This document shows, in pieces, positions 37,301 through 50,571 of a stretch of DNA of 64,000 nucleotides. The stretch's first letter is position 1, and each line of letters starts with the position of its first letter. This DNA is from Hydractinia symbiolongicarpus (lineage: Eukaryota; Cnidaria; Hydrozoa; Anthoathecata; Hydractiniidae). The DNA lies in the NCBI RefSeq assembly GCF_029227915.1, contig NC_079881.1:4898001-4962000 (forward strand), given 5' to 3'. Position numbers and translations under genes: made by a program. A model generated the notes under the pieces. The model was not told the DNA's origin. It saw only the letters and a list, made by a program, of their open reading frames with translations, and did not search any database.

Positions 37301-40300
37301 CACAACAAATATGGTATGAGTAATTGTTGTTGTGTAAAGCCAGACCAATCCTATAGCTGGTTATTTAATAATCTATTTAGGGTTGAGCGACGAGGAGAGT
37401 CTACCACAGAAAAAAGTTGTGAAAAAGAAACTTGATAAGGATGATATTCCTGCAAATAAAGCTTCATCGGCTTTAGATAATCTTCTTTCTGGTTCATCTT
37501 CTTCAACAAAGAGCAAGAAAGAACCTACAATGCTGGAACAAATAATGTCTGGTAAAGTGAAGAAAACTGAAACAAAAAAAGAAGGTCATTGACATTTTTA
37601 AAACATTTTTTACTTATTCAGACTGCCTGGGTAATTTTTTTTTCTTTTGCAATCTTAATGCAAGTGAAGTAAATACAGATCAAATATGTGATACTTTTTG
37701 AATTATTGTCCCTAACATACTTTTGCATTTTATTACAGTCGAACAAGAAGAACTCCAGTTTGGCGGATACACCCCATCTGTAGGTAGTGGCAACAATAGA
37801 CCTACAACTGCACCAAACAGTCGATCTGTTCGCTTTGCAGATGACCTTGGTCTAGAACTGGATGACAGTTTCAGTGCAACTCGACCATCTTCTGCACCAG
37901 AAAAGAAGAAAACTCGCCGAAATAGAAACAAAATTCTGGGAGTAGAGCTAGACTCTTCTCTTGATGAAAGTAGTTCTGAATGGCTTTCAAACGCGAAAAA
38001 GAAGGGGGAGACGAATGGGAAGGATAAAAAAGAGCAGCCGAAAGCAAATAAAAAATGTGAGTTTTTTGTTTTAAATTCAAATTTCTAATAAAGTAATTTA
38101 AAAAATTACTCAAACAAAAGTCAAGAGAATGACGATACTAAATGGGTATCAGTCTTTGCAAAGGTGAGCTGATACAACTAGGAAAGAGAAACTCTTTTGA
38201 AAGGCTTCTTAGAAATAAGATCAATACGTAAGCCCTTATATTGTATCATACTAAACTGTCTTTTAAATTAAGTGACTAGACAATCAAGCAAAGATGATTG
38301 GCTCGGACTTGGGGAAGATCTCACTGACCAATTGGTGTCCAGTACTTCAGGTGAACTGTTTTCACCACGAAAAAATCAGACTAATGAGAATGAAGGTTAG
38401 TATCAGTATTCGTGTTTTGTCAGCTTGAGCATATTTTCGATTTGGCTTGACATTAGCTTATTGTAAGTGTAGAAACTTTTGCAGGCAGAGACTTATATGT
38501 GAAAGATTTTTGTAAAATTTTGCCTAAGAATGCTCTATTTTATTTTGAATTTTTGTTTTGATTATATATAAAATAAAACGTGAGGTTTAATTTTTATATT
38601 TTTAAAGTTAATGTTTGTTCATTTACAAGAGTTACTGCACTTATAATAGTTTCAGGGCATTCTAGCCTCACCAGTCTTTGTAGATCTATATAAAACGATA
38701 GTTAAGCCAAGTCAAGTAGGTTCTTACAGGGTTATAAAACAGGACACAGCTACAAGATTTACAATTTTTATCAAACAAATTTTACAGAAATAACAGTAGT
38801 GTTTAATGATTTTAGGCAGTGCGAACAAAACAGAGAAAACAAAATCTGCAGATATAGAGTAAGTGATTTCTTCGAAATATATGTTCACTTCCTTATGATG
38901 GCTGTCAGAATATCTAATTGAACACATTTTTGTATATCCAGATTCAAGGAGGTTGTGTAATAACAAGTCTTTAATGGTTTCTGCTTAATGGTATTGACCG
39001 AATAAATGGTTTTGACCAGTTAAATGGTTTTGACTTATTAAATGATTTTTAACTGATTAAATGTCTTTGACCGATTAAATGGTTTTTGACCATTTAGATG
39101 TCTTTGACCTATTTAATGGTTTTTGACCAGTTAAATATCTTTTGATCTATTAAGTGGGTTTTGACCAGTTAAATGGTTGGAGAGTGCAAGCAAAAATGAT
39201 GAACATTTTCCAATTTTAATCAGGGCGATTAGTAACTCAAGTTTTTTTTACCGTTCTGGACATCATTCTCAAATAAACAGTCGTGGGGCAATATATCTTG
39301 GCGTTTATTTAAGGATGGATGAATAGGGTTTTTACCCAGACTTTTTTTAAAGCATAAGCAAATATTCTAAAGTGTGTGTTTATTTATTAGCAGTATTTTA
39401 AAATTGACTACAGTGGTAAAAATTTGTTTTTTTTTCATTCTGATAATATATATGCTACTGATACAGTTGTGTGAAACACAAAATCAAGTTTTTATTCTCA
39501 TATCTTAATATTAAATACTACTTTAGCCTTACGTTGCCATGGGAGACTCCTTTAAACAAGCCAAGGGCAGGTAGAAGACAGACTACTTCCACTGCATCCT
39601 CATTATTGGCAAAGAAATCTGAAAATGCAACAGACACGAACCAAATAGAATCAAATGATCACGTCAATGCAACAAAAGTAGAATCCAATGATTCGGCTCG
39701 TGCAATAAAGGATAAACAAAACTTGGAAAAAAAAGTTGAGGATGATTTTGTGAACTTGTTAAAACAGAAAAAGACGTCTCAAAGTCGTGACAGAGAACCT
39801 TTAGTGAGTACAAATGTAAGCAGTACGTTCAATTCACAAGCCAAGGTTACTAATGAAAACCATCCTCAGGTGGTATCTACTCCTCTGACCAATACCGTCA
39901 ACCTTCCACTAAATTCATCCACATCATATTCAATCGTTACACCTCAACCAGAGAATGTTCGACCAATAATTTCGGATCAGACACACCCATCATATCCAAT
40001 CTCTTTACAGCAGGCGTTGGCAATGCAGCAAAGCCTGCATTATCAGATGCCAAGTCATAATAGTATCAATTCACAGTTATTTACTCCTGATCTTCAAAAT
40101 ATTCAACTGATTAAAGAAGAATTGCAAAGAGACATCGAGAAGGTATTGAACTTAGGTTTTGAAATATGTTGTCTCTTACATTTGTTATCAATTTACGCTT
40201 TTACTGTGATACCGTGAGGTGGTTTCTAAATACACAAAGGTTTCCGTCCTCATTAAACTGAAAGATACTATGGTGGAAAGAACAGAAATAATATACCAAA

Positions 40301-43300
40301 ATTTATAAAATATCTTTACAGGAAAATCTTAGTGGAAGAAATATAGGTAAATGCAATAGCCGAACTGACACTGAGATGATTTAAAGCTAAGAAGCAGTTT
40401 AATGTCAATGTCATGAATTAAGTAGTCTATGTGACTTCGGTACATAGACCACATTACTGTCGGATTAGTTGTAACATTTAGCTGGTCTAATTTAGTTGAA
40501 CGAATAGACCAACTACCAATTTTAACTAATTTAAAATATGAGTGTAACTTTGGCAGATTAGTTCCATAAATAACACTCAAGTTTTAGCTTATTTCACCTG
40601 TCTCAAAAAAAAACTAACACCTTATTTAACAAATCATGTAATTTTATGATGTCGAAGTAAAAGTGAACAGTTGAAGACACCTGTTATTTCACTAATATTA
40701 GATTAGCTGCCCTAGTCATGCTGGACTAGCCATGACGTAAAGATTTCATTTGTTTTTGATTTAACCACCCGCAAGTGTGACTTGGACAAGTTTCTGACAT
40801 ATTCTTTTAGCAACACCAAGAAGAATTCAATGCAACAAAACGGCAGTTTGAGCGAGATAAGTCGTACCTGGAATCCGAATTACGTGAACTACAAGATAAA
40901 GTTTTAAAGATTGAGGAAGTTAAATCCACCTCCACAACTGACTACTCTTCTCGTATAAGAGATATGGAAAGTAAAGTGCGCAAATTAGAGCTGGAACGAG
41001 ATCAACTGTTGCTGACTCAGGAAAGTTTGAAGCAACGTCACAAAGATGAACTGAATGCTTTGGAGATTTCTCATAAGTAAGTTTGTTTGTCATGAAGAGA
41101 AACAGTATTAGTCGAAATTCTTATAAATACAACTATATTTCTTTGTCTGGTCGAAATTCCAGTGGTTAACTATATTTCTTTGACTAGAAAACCTAGGCAC
41201 TAAAAGAGGGTGTTCTAAACATCTTAAATGTTTTACTGCATCCTGTATATGAAGTGTTCAAAAACACCCCTATCAGATAAAAAGTTAGGTGCTATGTTTT
41301 AAAACCCATATCGTTGTTCTACTAAGTTTTATTCTCGCTGATTCTGTTATCTATCAGCTTAAATCTGTTTAAAATGTTGACAAAAATAACCTTCAAAAAA
41401 AGTTGTTCATGATGAATCTTGAATCCTCTTCGTCTTAATCCACAATTAGGTTATTTGTTGGAGGAGTGCCATAAAAATACAATACCTTGAGCCTTTAACC
41501 TATTTTTAATCTTTCCATTTCTCATCTTGTCGCTCTCTCCTTTCTAGAAATAGAATGGGGTTTCTTGAAGCGTCCTACCAACGTCGGGAGGAACAGTTGA
41601 AAGAGGAGGCCCAATTAACTAAATCGTACGTTGATGAGAAAATCCAATCGTTGCGGAATGAAAAGGAAGATTTGGTAGCTGGATTCAAGAAAAAAATCGA
41701 GTTATTGGAGAAGAATCGAATATCAGAATTAGAAAGAGTCAAAGAACTGCATAAGAAGGTAAGGTGCAGCAACTGTGTACACACTAATTCCAAGCGTCTT
41801 GTTCCCTGTCTAAAAAAATTACAACTTCTCAACCTTTGCAAAGAATACAGCTAACTAAGATTTTCTGAGAGTTACGATATGTGTTCTGTACCTTATTATA
41901 CTGGTGTTGTTCTTCCGATTGTATACGTTTTTAAATGAAGATTAAAAATTGTACTCTAAATATTTTTTAGAGTCTCGAAGAATTTACAAAAGAGCACGAT
42001 GAACAAATCGAACACATGCGAATGTTGAAAGAACAGGAAGTAGCCGCTGCTGTCAATGCCTTCTCACATACTAAATCGTTGCAATCGCTTATCACGGAGG
42101 TGCAAAACTCCACTCGAGAGGTAAGTATTTTGAATAATTTTTTAATGCGTTACTACAGTACACTTGCGTGAGGGGGTGGGGGGGGGGGGCATTCAAGGGA
42201 TCGTGTAAATTCGTCTTACTTAGAGAATGTCTCACTTAACCATATCTTTCTTTAAATGAGACTTTTTCAAAAAAACAAGACTTAATTTTTTTACTTATAT
42301 TAACTTTTTTAAAGGAGAATATAAAGGAGAATATATAATCAACAAAACTACAGGACTATTTTTCATTGACCGCGTGTCTTTAGTGAAAAAAAAAGCCTAA
42401 AAACTATAACCGTTACGGAAAACCAAATGAAATATCAACATATAACATCTGTTTAAGACTAAACAAAAAAGTTTTTCTTTTCGTTTGCACAACTTTTTAT
42501 GTTGACCTCAATGATTCTGACAATAATGGTGTATTTGTAGCTCGTCTGATCCAGATGTCATATAATTATTTATCAAGGTACGAATTGCGTCACGCACTTT
42601 TAAGATGTCTCTGTTTAACCAAAATATCTTCATTTGATTAAAAGTCATCTTCGTTTTTATTGTCATCATCAACCAATTTAAGGCTTTCCAAAATATTTGC
42701 ATAAAAAGGTGCCCCACTTAACAAAAGTCCCACTTATTCGGGCCTACTTAAGGGAAGTATTTTTCTTAGGTTTAGTAAGGAAGTTCAAGGCACCGATAAA
42801 TGTGACCCCAATCAGTGAAAGTACTACTTATCTGGAGTCCTTTCCTAACACAAGTGTACTGTAGTAGCATATTTTGCGCATGTTTTAAAAAATGATTTCC
42901 TCGAAACAAATTATTTGCAATGAAAACAGTTAGTCAAAAATCGCATATGAGGTGGGTGTAATGACTGCATGGACTTTTTTGTTTATACTGAACTTTCTTG
43001 TGTCCGGTGCCGTACTAAAAGTGGAAAGTTACGATTTATCGTAAATAGATAATTTTCATTTACCGTAAGCAATCTTCGAATAAAGTCCGGAAACACTAGT
43101 TCTTTTACACACCCAACGTTTTTCGCTTGTTCTTCAGGTGAGTCAACTACAGAGCAAACTAGATGCGACACATCATTCCAAACTCGAGGACCGTGAGCAA
43201 ACGCTCAAAAGTAAAGATGAATACTTACGAAAGCTCGAAACGCGTTTACAACAGCAAGAAGTAAGCAACGACGCAGAAAGAGAGAGGCTGCAAAATCTAG

Positions 43301-46300
43301 TGTCGAAATTAGAAATTCAGCTGCGCGAACAGACAAGACAGATTGAACAAGATAAATGGAAGCTGAATCAAGATGAAAACAGATTAAAAGCAACGCAGGT
43401 TTTTTATTTGTTCATTCTTGTATGTGTGAATGCCCCAACTAGCTTAGGTTGATTGATTACTGATTGTAGTGACTTTATCAGTGTGGTTTATTGACTTTTG
43501 TAAAGTTAGAATTCTTGTCGCTTTTGCTTGGGACATATGTTCGATTTTTATTTTTTGCAGCTCTTGTAAGCCCACTAGCGTGCGCTATTTCTAAATGCAC
43601 AATATAAATTACAAAGTAAACTGCTTTCATCGGATTTCATCTCTAAATTGAAAAATCTCTTATAGAGCCTAAAAAAGCTAGAAAGCATATAGCAATTTAT
43701 CCTTAAGTCAATTTTTTTCTTCCTTTAGCCATGCTGTATCACCAAAAGACAAGTTTCATTATTTTAAGTATATTTCAAACATATCAATTTCGATTAACTA
43801 ACATCTTACCTTTTTTAAGGCGGCATTTGAAGAAGAAAGACGCATCACTACGGAGCAGTTGATGCGAGAACGCCAACAGTTGACGAAAGCGAGGGAAGAC
43901 ATGCTTACTGAGCAACGTCGCGTAGTTACTGAATGTTACGAGGAGAGAAGAAACATCGCTCAGGAACGCGCACAATTAACAGAACTGCAAAGAGAAACTT
44001 TAGAGAAAAGTCGCCACGATCGATCGTCTGCCTTGCAGGTGGGTTCATCCACATCGAGTACTTCATCCATTTTAATTATATATTTTACTCAAGTATGAAA
44101 GTTAATTTTATCTTAAATGAAGAAACTACAGCTAACGCTCGGTATCTTAAACTCTCAGGGGACCGACGAAAATTCAAGATAAAGGATAAAGCCCTTTAAT
44201 GCTCAAAATACCCATACTTTTTCTGCGAAAGCTTTATTTGTCGACCCTGTCTGCAATTCTTTTATAGTATTGTATTTCTCAGCCAACGATTTTACCACAA
44301 GCTTACCCTTTTAAGCCACTTTTGAAATGAGGCGGATTTCAAAGATTCTAAATTGTAAACATTCGAAAGTCTTTTTTATGTATTAATCAAACTTTTTTTG
44401 TAAAATCGAATGTTTTTGTTTGAAAAATATGGGGAAATGAGCTTAAGCGACCGGAAAATATTTTGAAGCGAAAGTTTAAGATAACATAACGTAATTTTGC
44501 CTAAAAGAGATTGCAATGACTGAAGGGACCGAAAAAAAAATTCGAAAAAGCTCGAGATAACGGGTATTACATCGAGCGTCACTTGTATGTTATCTTCTTT
44601 AAAAAAAATTTGACATACCCTGTGTAAAAATTATTGAAAATTTGAAAGTGGTATCAGTTTTATTACGCCATGCTTATTTTACGCAGCACTTACTGGCGTT
44701 TTTTCATAAATTCTTATAACTGCACAAGTATTTACTAATTGGTAGCCTGTTGATCCGTTTGTTTTCCGTGCACATTTTTTAAGAGTTCTTTCGTTGTAAG
44801 GCCTCCGTAGCTCAAATAGAAGCTTAAGCGTTTTTTGCAGGACCATTTGTATATGATTGTGAACAACGCACCTAATTCACAACCCCACTGTGTTAACGCT
44901 ACGGCATTATGATTACCGCTAGAAGCTTTTCCTGTCCTGCTTACCATCTAAGAAGGGTATTTTTGTGTTTATTTATTGTATTGTGTGTCTTGAAACATTC
45001 TCTTTATTTACATGTAATAATTAGGCCGAATCTGATCTCGAAGCCACTTTGACACGTTACCAACACGAATCCAATGCGTTTAACACACGTTTATCGAAAT
45101 TAAAACAAGAAGAGGCGAGCTTATTGGCGGAGAAAGAGGAATTCGTGAAGCAGCAAAAGTTATTGAAGGAGGAGTTTGATAAATTGAATATGGCAGGTAA
45201 AGAGGTGCAGCAGAGGTCGCAAGAAATTGATGAATTCGCTGTGGTGAGTTAGAATGTCGTGTTTTTTCTTATAATTATCGCCTGTTTCCCATAGCTAAAA
45301 TATTTATGTCAAACTAAACGTGCGTAAAGCGCTAGAAACAAAAGTTTAAACTATGTGTCACACAAGCAAGAGAGGAGCGTAGTAGGAAACACTGTTCTTA
45401 AAACTCAGGCCAGGAGAACTTAAATTAAAATTGATTCGTAGTGTTTACCGCGTGAGAATTACATGTACAACATTGTAGCCCTAGTTCCCAATCCTTTATG
45501 TTATCCTGTTTTTAGAATCCGCAGGATGCCTCGAAAGAAATTATGATTTGTTAAATTTCTATTAAATACTTGTGTGTCTGTTAGCTGTGTTTTGTTATAA
45601 ATCTAAGCTATACTTTCGATTTTAACCATCTAGGAAGCCAGGAAAGTTCATGACGAAGGTTTAAGAGCGCTCGAAGAAGCTCAGGTAACACAAGCAGAAT
45701 TTTTTGACGCGAAAAATCAGCTCGAAGTGACAGATATGGCACTGCAAGCACAGGAGAATGCTTTAAGACAGGTATCTCTCTAAGGTCAATGTTTTTAAAG
45801 TTTAGTCACAATACGTAAGAGATTTCGAACCACCCACGCAGAATCTTACAAAGATGTTTATCTCAGGATAATGTTATTATTCTTAAGGCTTATCTTTTGC
45901 GAAAAAACAAGTTGCGCTATAAAAGATATTTGAAAGTTATTGACGAATCCTTTTATGTTTTTGAAATATTTTTATTGGTTTTTGAGATATTTGTCTTGAA
46001 AGTTGCGCTAATTATACGAAATTATGACGTCATAAGCTAGCTGTAAAACATGTAATTGCAGTTCTTAAAAATAATTATATCAAATAAATATTAATATAAT
46101 TATAGCAAATAAAAATTGAAATTTATGTAAAAAGTTTAAAACTCTAAACTGAAAGACCAATTTTTAACCGTATATACTTTCTTAAAACTGTTAAATATAA
46201 CACCCACTCAAATTCTTAAGAACCAATCAAGAATTTTAAAAAAAGTGCAAATTCCTAGACAACTTTTAAAGCTCTTTCATGTGAAATTAACTTGCTTTTT

Positions 46301-47458
46301 CGTGGAAGGTAAGCGTTAAAAAAAGTGTTAATACCTAACCGGAAAGGAGTGTTTTTTTGTTGGGAATGGTATTTGACCAAGGAATATAATCCAGTAAAGA
46401 GTTTTGAGTTTCTACGAGAATTTTTTTGGTGTTTTGGTCTAGTGGGCTTTGTACGTTTTTTGTCCTATTAATTAAATTCGATAGTCGATTCGATACTTAA
46501 TTAAAATCAATACTTTTTAATAACAAAATCGGGATTTTGAGTTTATATACTGTTTTGCGTTCAGGAAAAAGAACAGCTTGAATCGGAAAGACGGACATTT
46601 GAGCAAGACAAACAGCTGAATAGATGTCATGCTTGCAAGGGATTGATGTCTAACACAATTAGAGGTATACCCATCCACACATGTTCATGGCTTTATTTTA
46701 TATATATTTTTTGCATATGTAACTGATTATCATAAAAGTCAAAACAATTGATGAAAAGTATTTGACATTTAAGATGGAAAAAAGGACGGGTAAACTGGGT
46801 AATTTGAACTAATAATTAACCATTCTGATGGTCTATGAATTGGGGTGAGAAGTTTTTTTGGGTTGAAAGGTTCCATTTGACTAATTTTGGGTTGCACCCA
46901 TATAACTGAGAATGATTCCTAGTGACGTATTTGTTACGCGAAAAGGTATGAAGGTGTACATATTTCATTATGTAATTAAATACATTCTATACCTACTTTC
47001 TTTTATTAGAATACACATCGCCATGTAAATCAAGACATATCGACGTAGTTTCGATGCATGGTACTTCACAAAATAGTCATGTTGTCAATCAAAGCAGACA
47101 GGTTCAATTCAGTTCTCCTTACGTGAAACCTTCACATGGTGTGGATTATTACCAAGCTTCTCCAAAACAGTTTACTCGTCAATTAGATAACAATAACAAC
47201 ATTGTAAATTCTACGCCTACAAGTACCGTGTTGGACTTCACGCAGGATTCGTTACAGTCTTCTGATTTTAAGCTAAGCAAGTCTATTAATAATACAAACA
47301 ATCCGTTAAGTAATAACCCTCCTCCTGACTTGCTTATGAATAATTTTGAATTTAAGCGTGCATTAAGGAGATGGTCAACTGCGAAGGAGAAAGACGATGA
47401 ATTTTTTGAAGAAGAGACAAAGTTTTTGAAGTCGTTACAACAAAAGCGATTGAGATGA
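28332..47458 (+). CDS. FBF1: Fas-binding factor 1 orthologue (centriole distal appendage protein), 25 coding exons
   Basis: All 25 exons join without a frame break into 1395 residues: 28332-28347, 32135-32194, 32667-32698, 32900-32943, 34089-34161, 34450-34500, 34696-34768, 35135-35179, 35653-35832, 36095-36301, 36968-37057, 37381-37584, 37739-38056, 38273-38395, 38816-38858, 39527-40142, 40811-41076, 41548-41758, 41971-42120, 43138-43398, 43820-44038, 45025-45243, 45634-45771, 46565-46664 and 47010-47458. The N-terminal half is acidic, low-complexity and has family marks: FGGYTPSVGSG (about 364-374), DDWLGLGEDL (about 472), LPWETP (about 523). Residues about 715-1240 form the long coiled coil, including NRMGFLEASYQRREEQLKEE. 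The tail ends with a charged RRWSTAKEKDDEFFEEE segment. FBF1 sits at centriolar distal appendages, is needed for ciliary gating and membrane docking, and binds keratin-associated junctions in vertebrates. Human FBF1 is shorter (about 1130 residues). Start choice: MSSRKG is the only ATG giving the open frame. Confidence 0.88.
29575..29910. repeat. Degenerate tandem repeat of about 36 bp in FBF1 intron 1
   Basis: Roughly nine copies of a unit close to gattctatttttggtgattt followed by cattgcattgca run in tandem. Copies vary in length and sequence. Confidence 0.75.
31290..31376 (+). mobile_element. Helitron-like 3' terminus in FBF1 intron 1
   Basis: The block cctgtggtttttcacggggc followed by aatgaCTAG resembles the Helitron 3' end seen at 12652. 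Directly after it, ctactacaataatacactaa and then tgtctttttgcctgtctg resemble a Helitron 5' end, as in a tandem pair. The base after CTAG is C rather than T, and the 5' boundary is not found, so the start given is approximate. Confidence 0.4.
34896..34940. repeat. Perfect 18-bp inverted repeat with 9-nt loop in FBF1 intron 7
   Basis: TTCCTATAAACAAGCCTC is followed by gcttaatgt and its exact reverse complement. Transcribed, it forms a stable hairpin, too short for a canonical microRNA precursor. Confidence 0.85.
38975..39180. repeat. Degenerate 18-19 bp tandem repeat in FBF1 intron 15
   Basis: About eleven copies of a unit near aatggttttgaccagttaa, with variation in length and in the gaccagt/gacttat/gaccgat core. 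It lies between the donor at 38859 and the acceptor before 39527. Confidence 0.8.
42153..42864 (-). mobile_element. pogo/Tigger-like remnant with CTACAGTACACTTG ends and TA target duplication, FBF1 intron 19
   Basis: CTACAGTACACTTG at the left and CAAGTGTACTGTAG at the right are exact inverted repeats, each flanked by TA (42151-42152 and 42865-42866), as in Tc1/mariner/pogo elements. A 69-codon minus-strand frame (42508-42717) reads KVRDAIRTLINNYMTSGSDE, resembling the acidic C-terminal tail of Tigger-type transposases. The DDE domain is absent, so this is an internally deleted copy. Confidence 0.6.
44120..44595. mobile_element. Possible MITE in FBF1 intron 21
   Basis: Left sequence acagctaacgctcggtatct then gaccgacgaaaattcaaga, and right sequence gggaccgaaaaaaaaattcg then ttacatcgagcgtcacttgt, are loosely inverted relative to each other. 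The ends are too diverged to define a terminus or target duplication. Confidence 0.35.
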
Positions 47459-48650
47459 CACGAATCCTTTTGATTCAAGGATATTATACAAAACATCATG
47501 ACAGAAATTATTCTTTGAAATCTACTTATGTTTATTTGTTCACGTATAGCAGGCTGTTTTCTTAAGGATGATAAATATTAGGGGTAAAAAATCTCAATAA
47601 AGCAGTGCGCATAGCCAAGTAGTCTGGTAACAAATATAAAGTCAAAATTTAGTCATGTAAACAATAGAAATCTACAAGAAAAGACCTCCCCCGTATGGTT
47701 TCTGCCATATAAGGTTTCTTGGTGTCGACTTGATCAGAAAAGGGAATTTGAACTCGATATGTCTCTATTCATTATCGTTAGCACCGAAGATTAGGAGAAA
47801 AACAACTTGAAGATTTTTTTTAAATATTAAAGTGGTAATAAAAATTTCCAATTGAAAGCTAACCCAGAATTACTTGAAATTTGTAGTTTTATTATTTTAG
47901 CTTTATAATTTATATTTTTTGTATGCGTTATTTTCTCGAAGTGTCTTCTATTCGTGATTCTTGACAACTGCTTTGTTATGTTCATTATTTGTCAGTAAAA
48001 TGTTGCGAATTGTTGGGATATCGTTTTCTACACTTTAAATTAAGTTAAAAAATAAATGAAATACAGAAAACGTTTTGTCTAAATAAATCTTTGTGTGAAA
48101 GGTGAAAGATACGTTCATAATGCCGAAACTGATCTTTATTGTTGATAATAGAAAAGGGTAAACTTTCGAGAGTTAAAGATTTAAAAAGTTTTAGTAAATA
48201 AACTATCGCAAGTGGATGTTCTTGTTTAAAGGTCAATACAGGCTGCCTCCCATGTTTTCCAACTCATCAACTTCATTTAACCTTTTCTTAAAATTCCGAT
48301 TTGTTAATATGTGTTAATTGGTGTATATATTATTATAGTTTTATAGTCATAAAGGTTTATTAATACATGAATTTCATTGTAAGTATGGTATTTATCCTTT
48401 TTATTTTACAAGTTGGTAATGTTATTTTTATGAACCATTAAATGAGAAACAACTGTTACATGTTGCATTAATCCTGTTTGTAATCACGAATTATAACCAA
48501 AAGGTTAAATCAGACGTTACAATATTACAGTATTGTTTCTTTTTGTAACGTTAGGTTTTATATTTAGCAGAAAATAAATAAATGAATTAGGGTGGATCAT
48601 AATCTTGTTAGGAGAATGTTAATAATGTCCATTTTTTTTCTTTCAGAATT
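47459..48650 (+). other. 3' UTR of FBF1 and intergenic sequence
   Basis: AATAAA at 47596-47601, about 140 nt after the FBF1 stop, is the first plausible polyadenylation signal. The rest, up to a tandem repeat near 48717, is AT-rich without a gene. Confidence 0.5.
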
Positions 48651-48716
48651 ATGTCTGAAAATAAGCTTGCTGACTTGAAGTATCTGTATTCTTGTTACAC
48701 GCTAATTTTTACAGTC

Positions 48717-48870
48717 TTTCACAAACATTTTCACAAGCATATTACAAGCATTTTTACAAACATTTTTACAAACATTTTACAAGCTTTTTTACAAACATTT
48801 TTACAAATATTTTTATTACAAACATTTTCACAAACATTTTTACAAACATTTTCACAAGCATTTTACGAAG
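48717..48870. repeat. Short tandem repeat, about 12-bp unit (acaaacatttttt)
   Basis: About twelve imperfect copies of (t)acaaacattttt or acaagcatttt. Reading frames through this block are repeat-driven and I do not call a gene, although an ATG at 48652 follows a good acceptor-like tctttcag. Confidence 0.8.
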
Positions 48871-49722
48871 AATCGAGTATATTAACAACCGAAAATTTTC
48901 GCAGGACATGATGTCGTCGAAAATAGCCAACATTTCTGAATTTAATCATTTTGTTTTGATTTCTTTTGAAATTTCCTATTTTTTTATCTTTTGAATACAC
49001 TTTATTTTACATAAACTTAATTTAAGAAGCGGTTTTTACAGTTTTAATATAATGTGATATTGACAGAGAAAAAAAATCTTACTTTAAGAAGTTAATGTAT
49101 ATCTTTATACTTGCCTCCAATAAAACGCAGAAGAAATTCTCATTCTAAGATTAAATTTATTTTTTTAAAGAGTTTATATTTTGTACCTCGTATTCGCTGA
49201 AGTATTTTCCGCCGAGATATTTGGTTTTGTAGATGACATCTCAATGTGGTAAGTCTGAATCCGTATTGGAAACATTTTTGGAATTTTACACAATGGTTTT
49301 TCATGTTTTCAACTGGTTTGTACCAGGAAAAATATTGGTAATAAAGGGGTTTCTTTCTGTTATTGTATATGTTGATTTTTTTTTATCGTATGTTGTAGGT
49401 GATTCACAATATGCAATCAATTTATAATTAGCTGTGACGTAATTTGCACTTTAGCTTCGAAGAAAAAACAAAAACTTCAGAAATATTTAGCAACGTTAAA
49501 AACTGGTCTTCACTGTGCACGAAAAGTTAAACTTACACAGGTAGAGAAATTAACAAGAGTTATTCAGAATTTGCTCTTCTCTACTTTTGCGATCGTGCGT
49601 TAATAGTTTTGCCGTGTCAGCAAAAATATTCTAGCGTTAGGAGTGAGCAGAAATAAAACGTAACAATCACGTGGTCTGTACGAAACGTACAGAAACGTTT
49701 GTATCAAAAATGTGTTCGTCGT

Positions 49723-49940
49723 CTATACTTTCTTTTTCAACCTCAAAATAACATCAGTAAAGTGGTCTTTACTCCCTGTTTTTGAATACCAGTAGCCATT
49801 AAAAAACGATGCTTTTACCAAGGTTGTACTACCATACCATAAACCCAACGCATATTGCGATGCCTTATTCCGATAATCTCCTCGATCAAACGTACTAAAT
49901 TTGTATCCATTGATGCTATTTAAGTCATTCTTGAGATTCC
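49723..49940 (-). CDS. Last exon of a fibrinogen-related domain gene, partial
   Basis: A minus-strand exon with a good acceptor (atatttttag before 49940) runs 72 codons to TAG. It reads INGYKFSTFDRGDY, then ALGLWYGSTT, ASFFNGYWYSKTG and a basic end, RLKKKV. This follows the C-terminal part of fibrinogen-related domains: the KFST-D start of the calcium site, the WWY block and the xNGxY block. Fibrinogen-related proteins are usually secreted lectin-like recognition factors. The two cysteines that normally pair here are absent. No upstream exon of the domain was found in the next several kilobases, so the gene either has a long intron or is a fragment. Its family membership is inferred from a short stretch. 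Confidence 0.5.
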
Positions 49941-50049
49941 CTAAAAATATGAAAGTACATACGTATTAACTCATTAATCACAATGTAATTATTTTAACCT
50001 GTCTTTTCAGGCTAAAATAAAGTTCCTTTCCATCTTTATTTTACCTGTC

Positions 50050-50090
50050 AAGTAAAATGAAGATGAAAATTTTTCATCTTCATTTTACTT
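50050..50090. repeat. Perfect 20-bp inverted repeat with a 1-nt centre
   Basis: AAGTAAAATGAAGATGAAAA is followed by one T and its exact reverse complement. Just upstream, tttccatctttattttacct is a diverged copy of one arm. It lies 110 bp upstream of the fibrinogen-like exon. Confidence 0.9.
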
Positions 50091-50571
50091 CTTAATCGAT
50101 AATTCTTATGCTTAATGCAGTTAGGTAGCTACGAACTTTTACTGTAATATAAATTTAGCGAAAATCTTAAATTTATTAATTAACGGGAAAACAATTAACC
50201 TGTGATACTTAAGCAGTTTTTTTAGTAATAAAAAATTTTGTAAAAATGTGCTTTTAAATGCTTTTTCTTTAAGCTGACAATAAATTTTGCAAATTTTAAG
50301 AAATCTTATTTCACAAAATAAAATTCCTGGGTTATTGTTATAGCAGGGCAGGGTAAAAAAGAACTGTGTCCTGCGATCGATGTTGAGTTAAAGTTTTTTC
50401 AGAGAAGGTTTGAACGGTTTAACGATTAATTATTATTTAACTTTCAGGGGAACTTATTCCGCAAAATAAAACAATGTTAGCGGGCTATCTTTCTATGACA
50501 GTGTACCGAAGGGGTTGTGGTTTTTATTTCCGTTTAAGTTGCGGGAAAGTTATTTTTTGAAAAATATATTA

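Noticed and set aside
48652..48911. Open frame beginning MSENKLADLK after tctttcag
   Set aside because: The frame quickly enters a 12-bp tandem repeat, and splicing the first ten codons to downstream acceptors meets stops.
49441..49540. Lysine-rich coding-like stretch after an acceptor-like gcactttag
   Set aside because: No donor-supported partner exon and no family similarity; too short to support.
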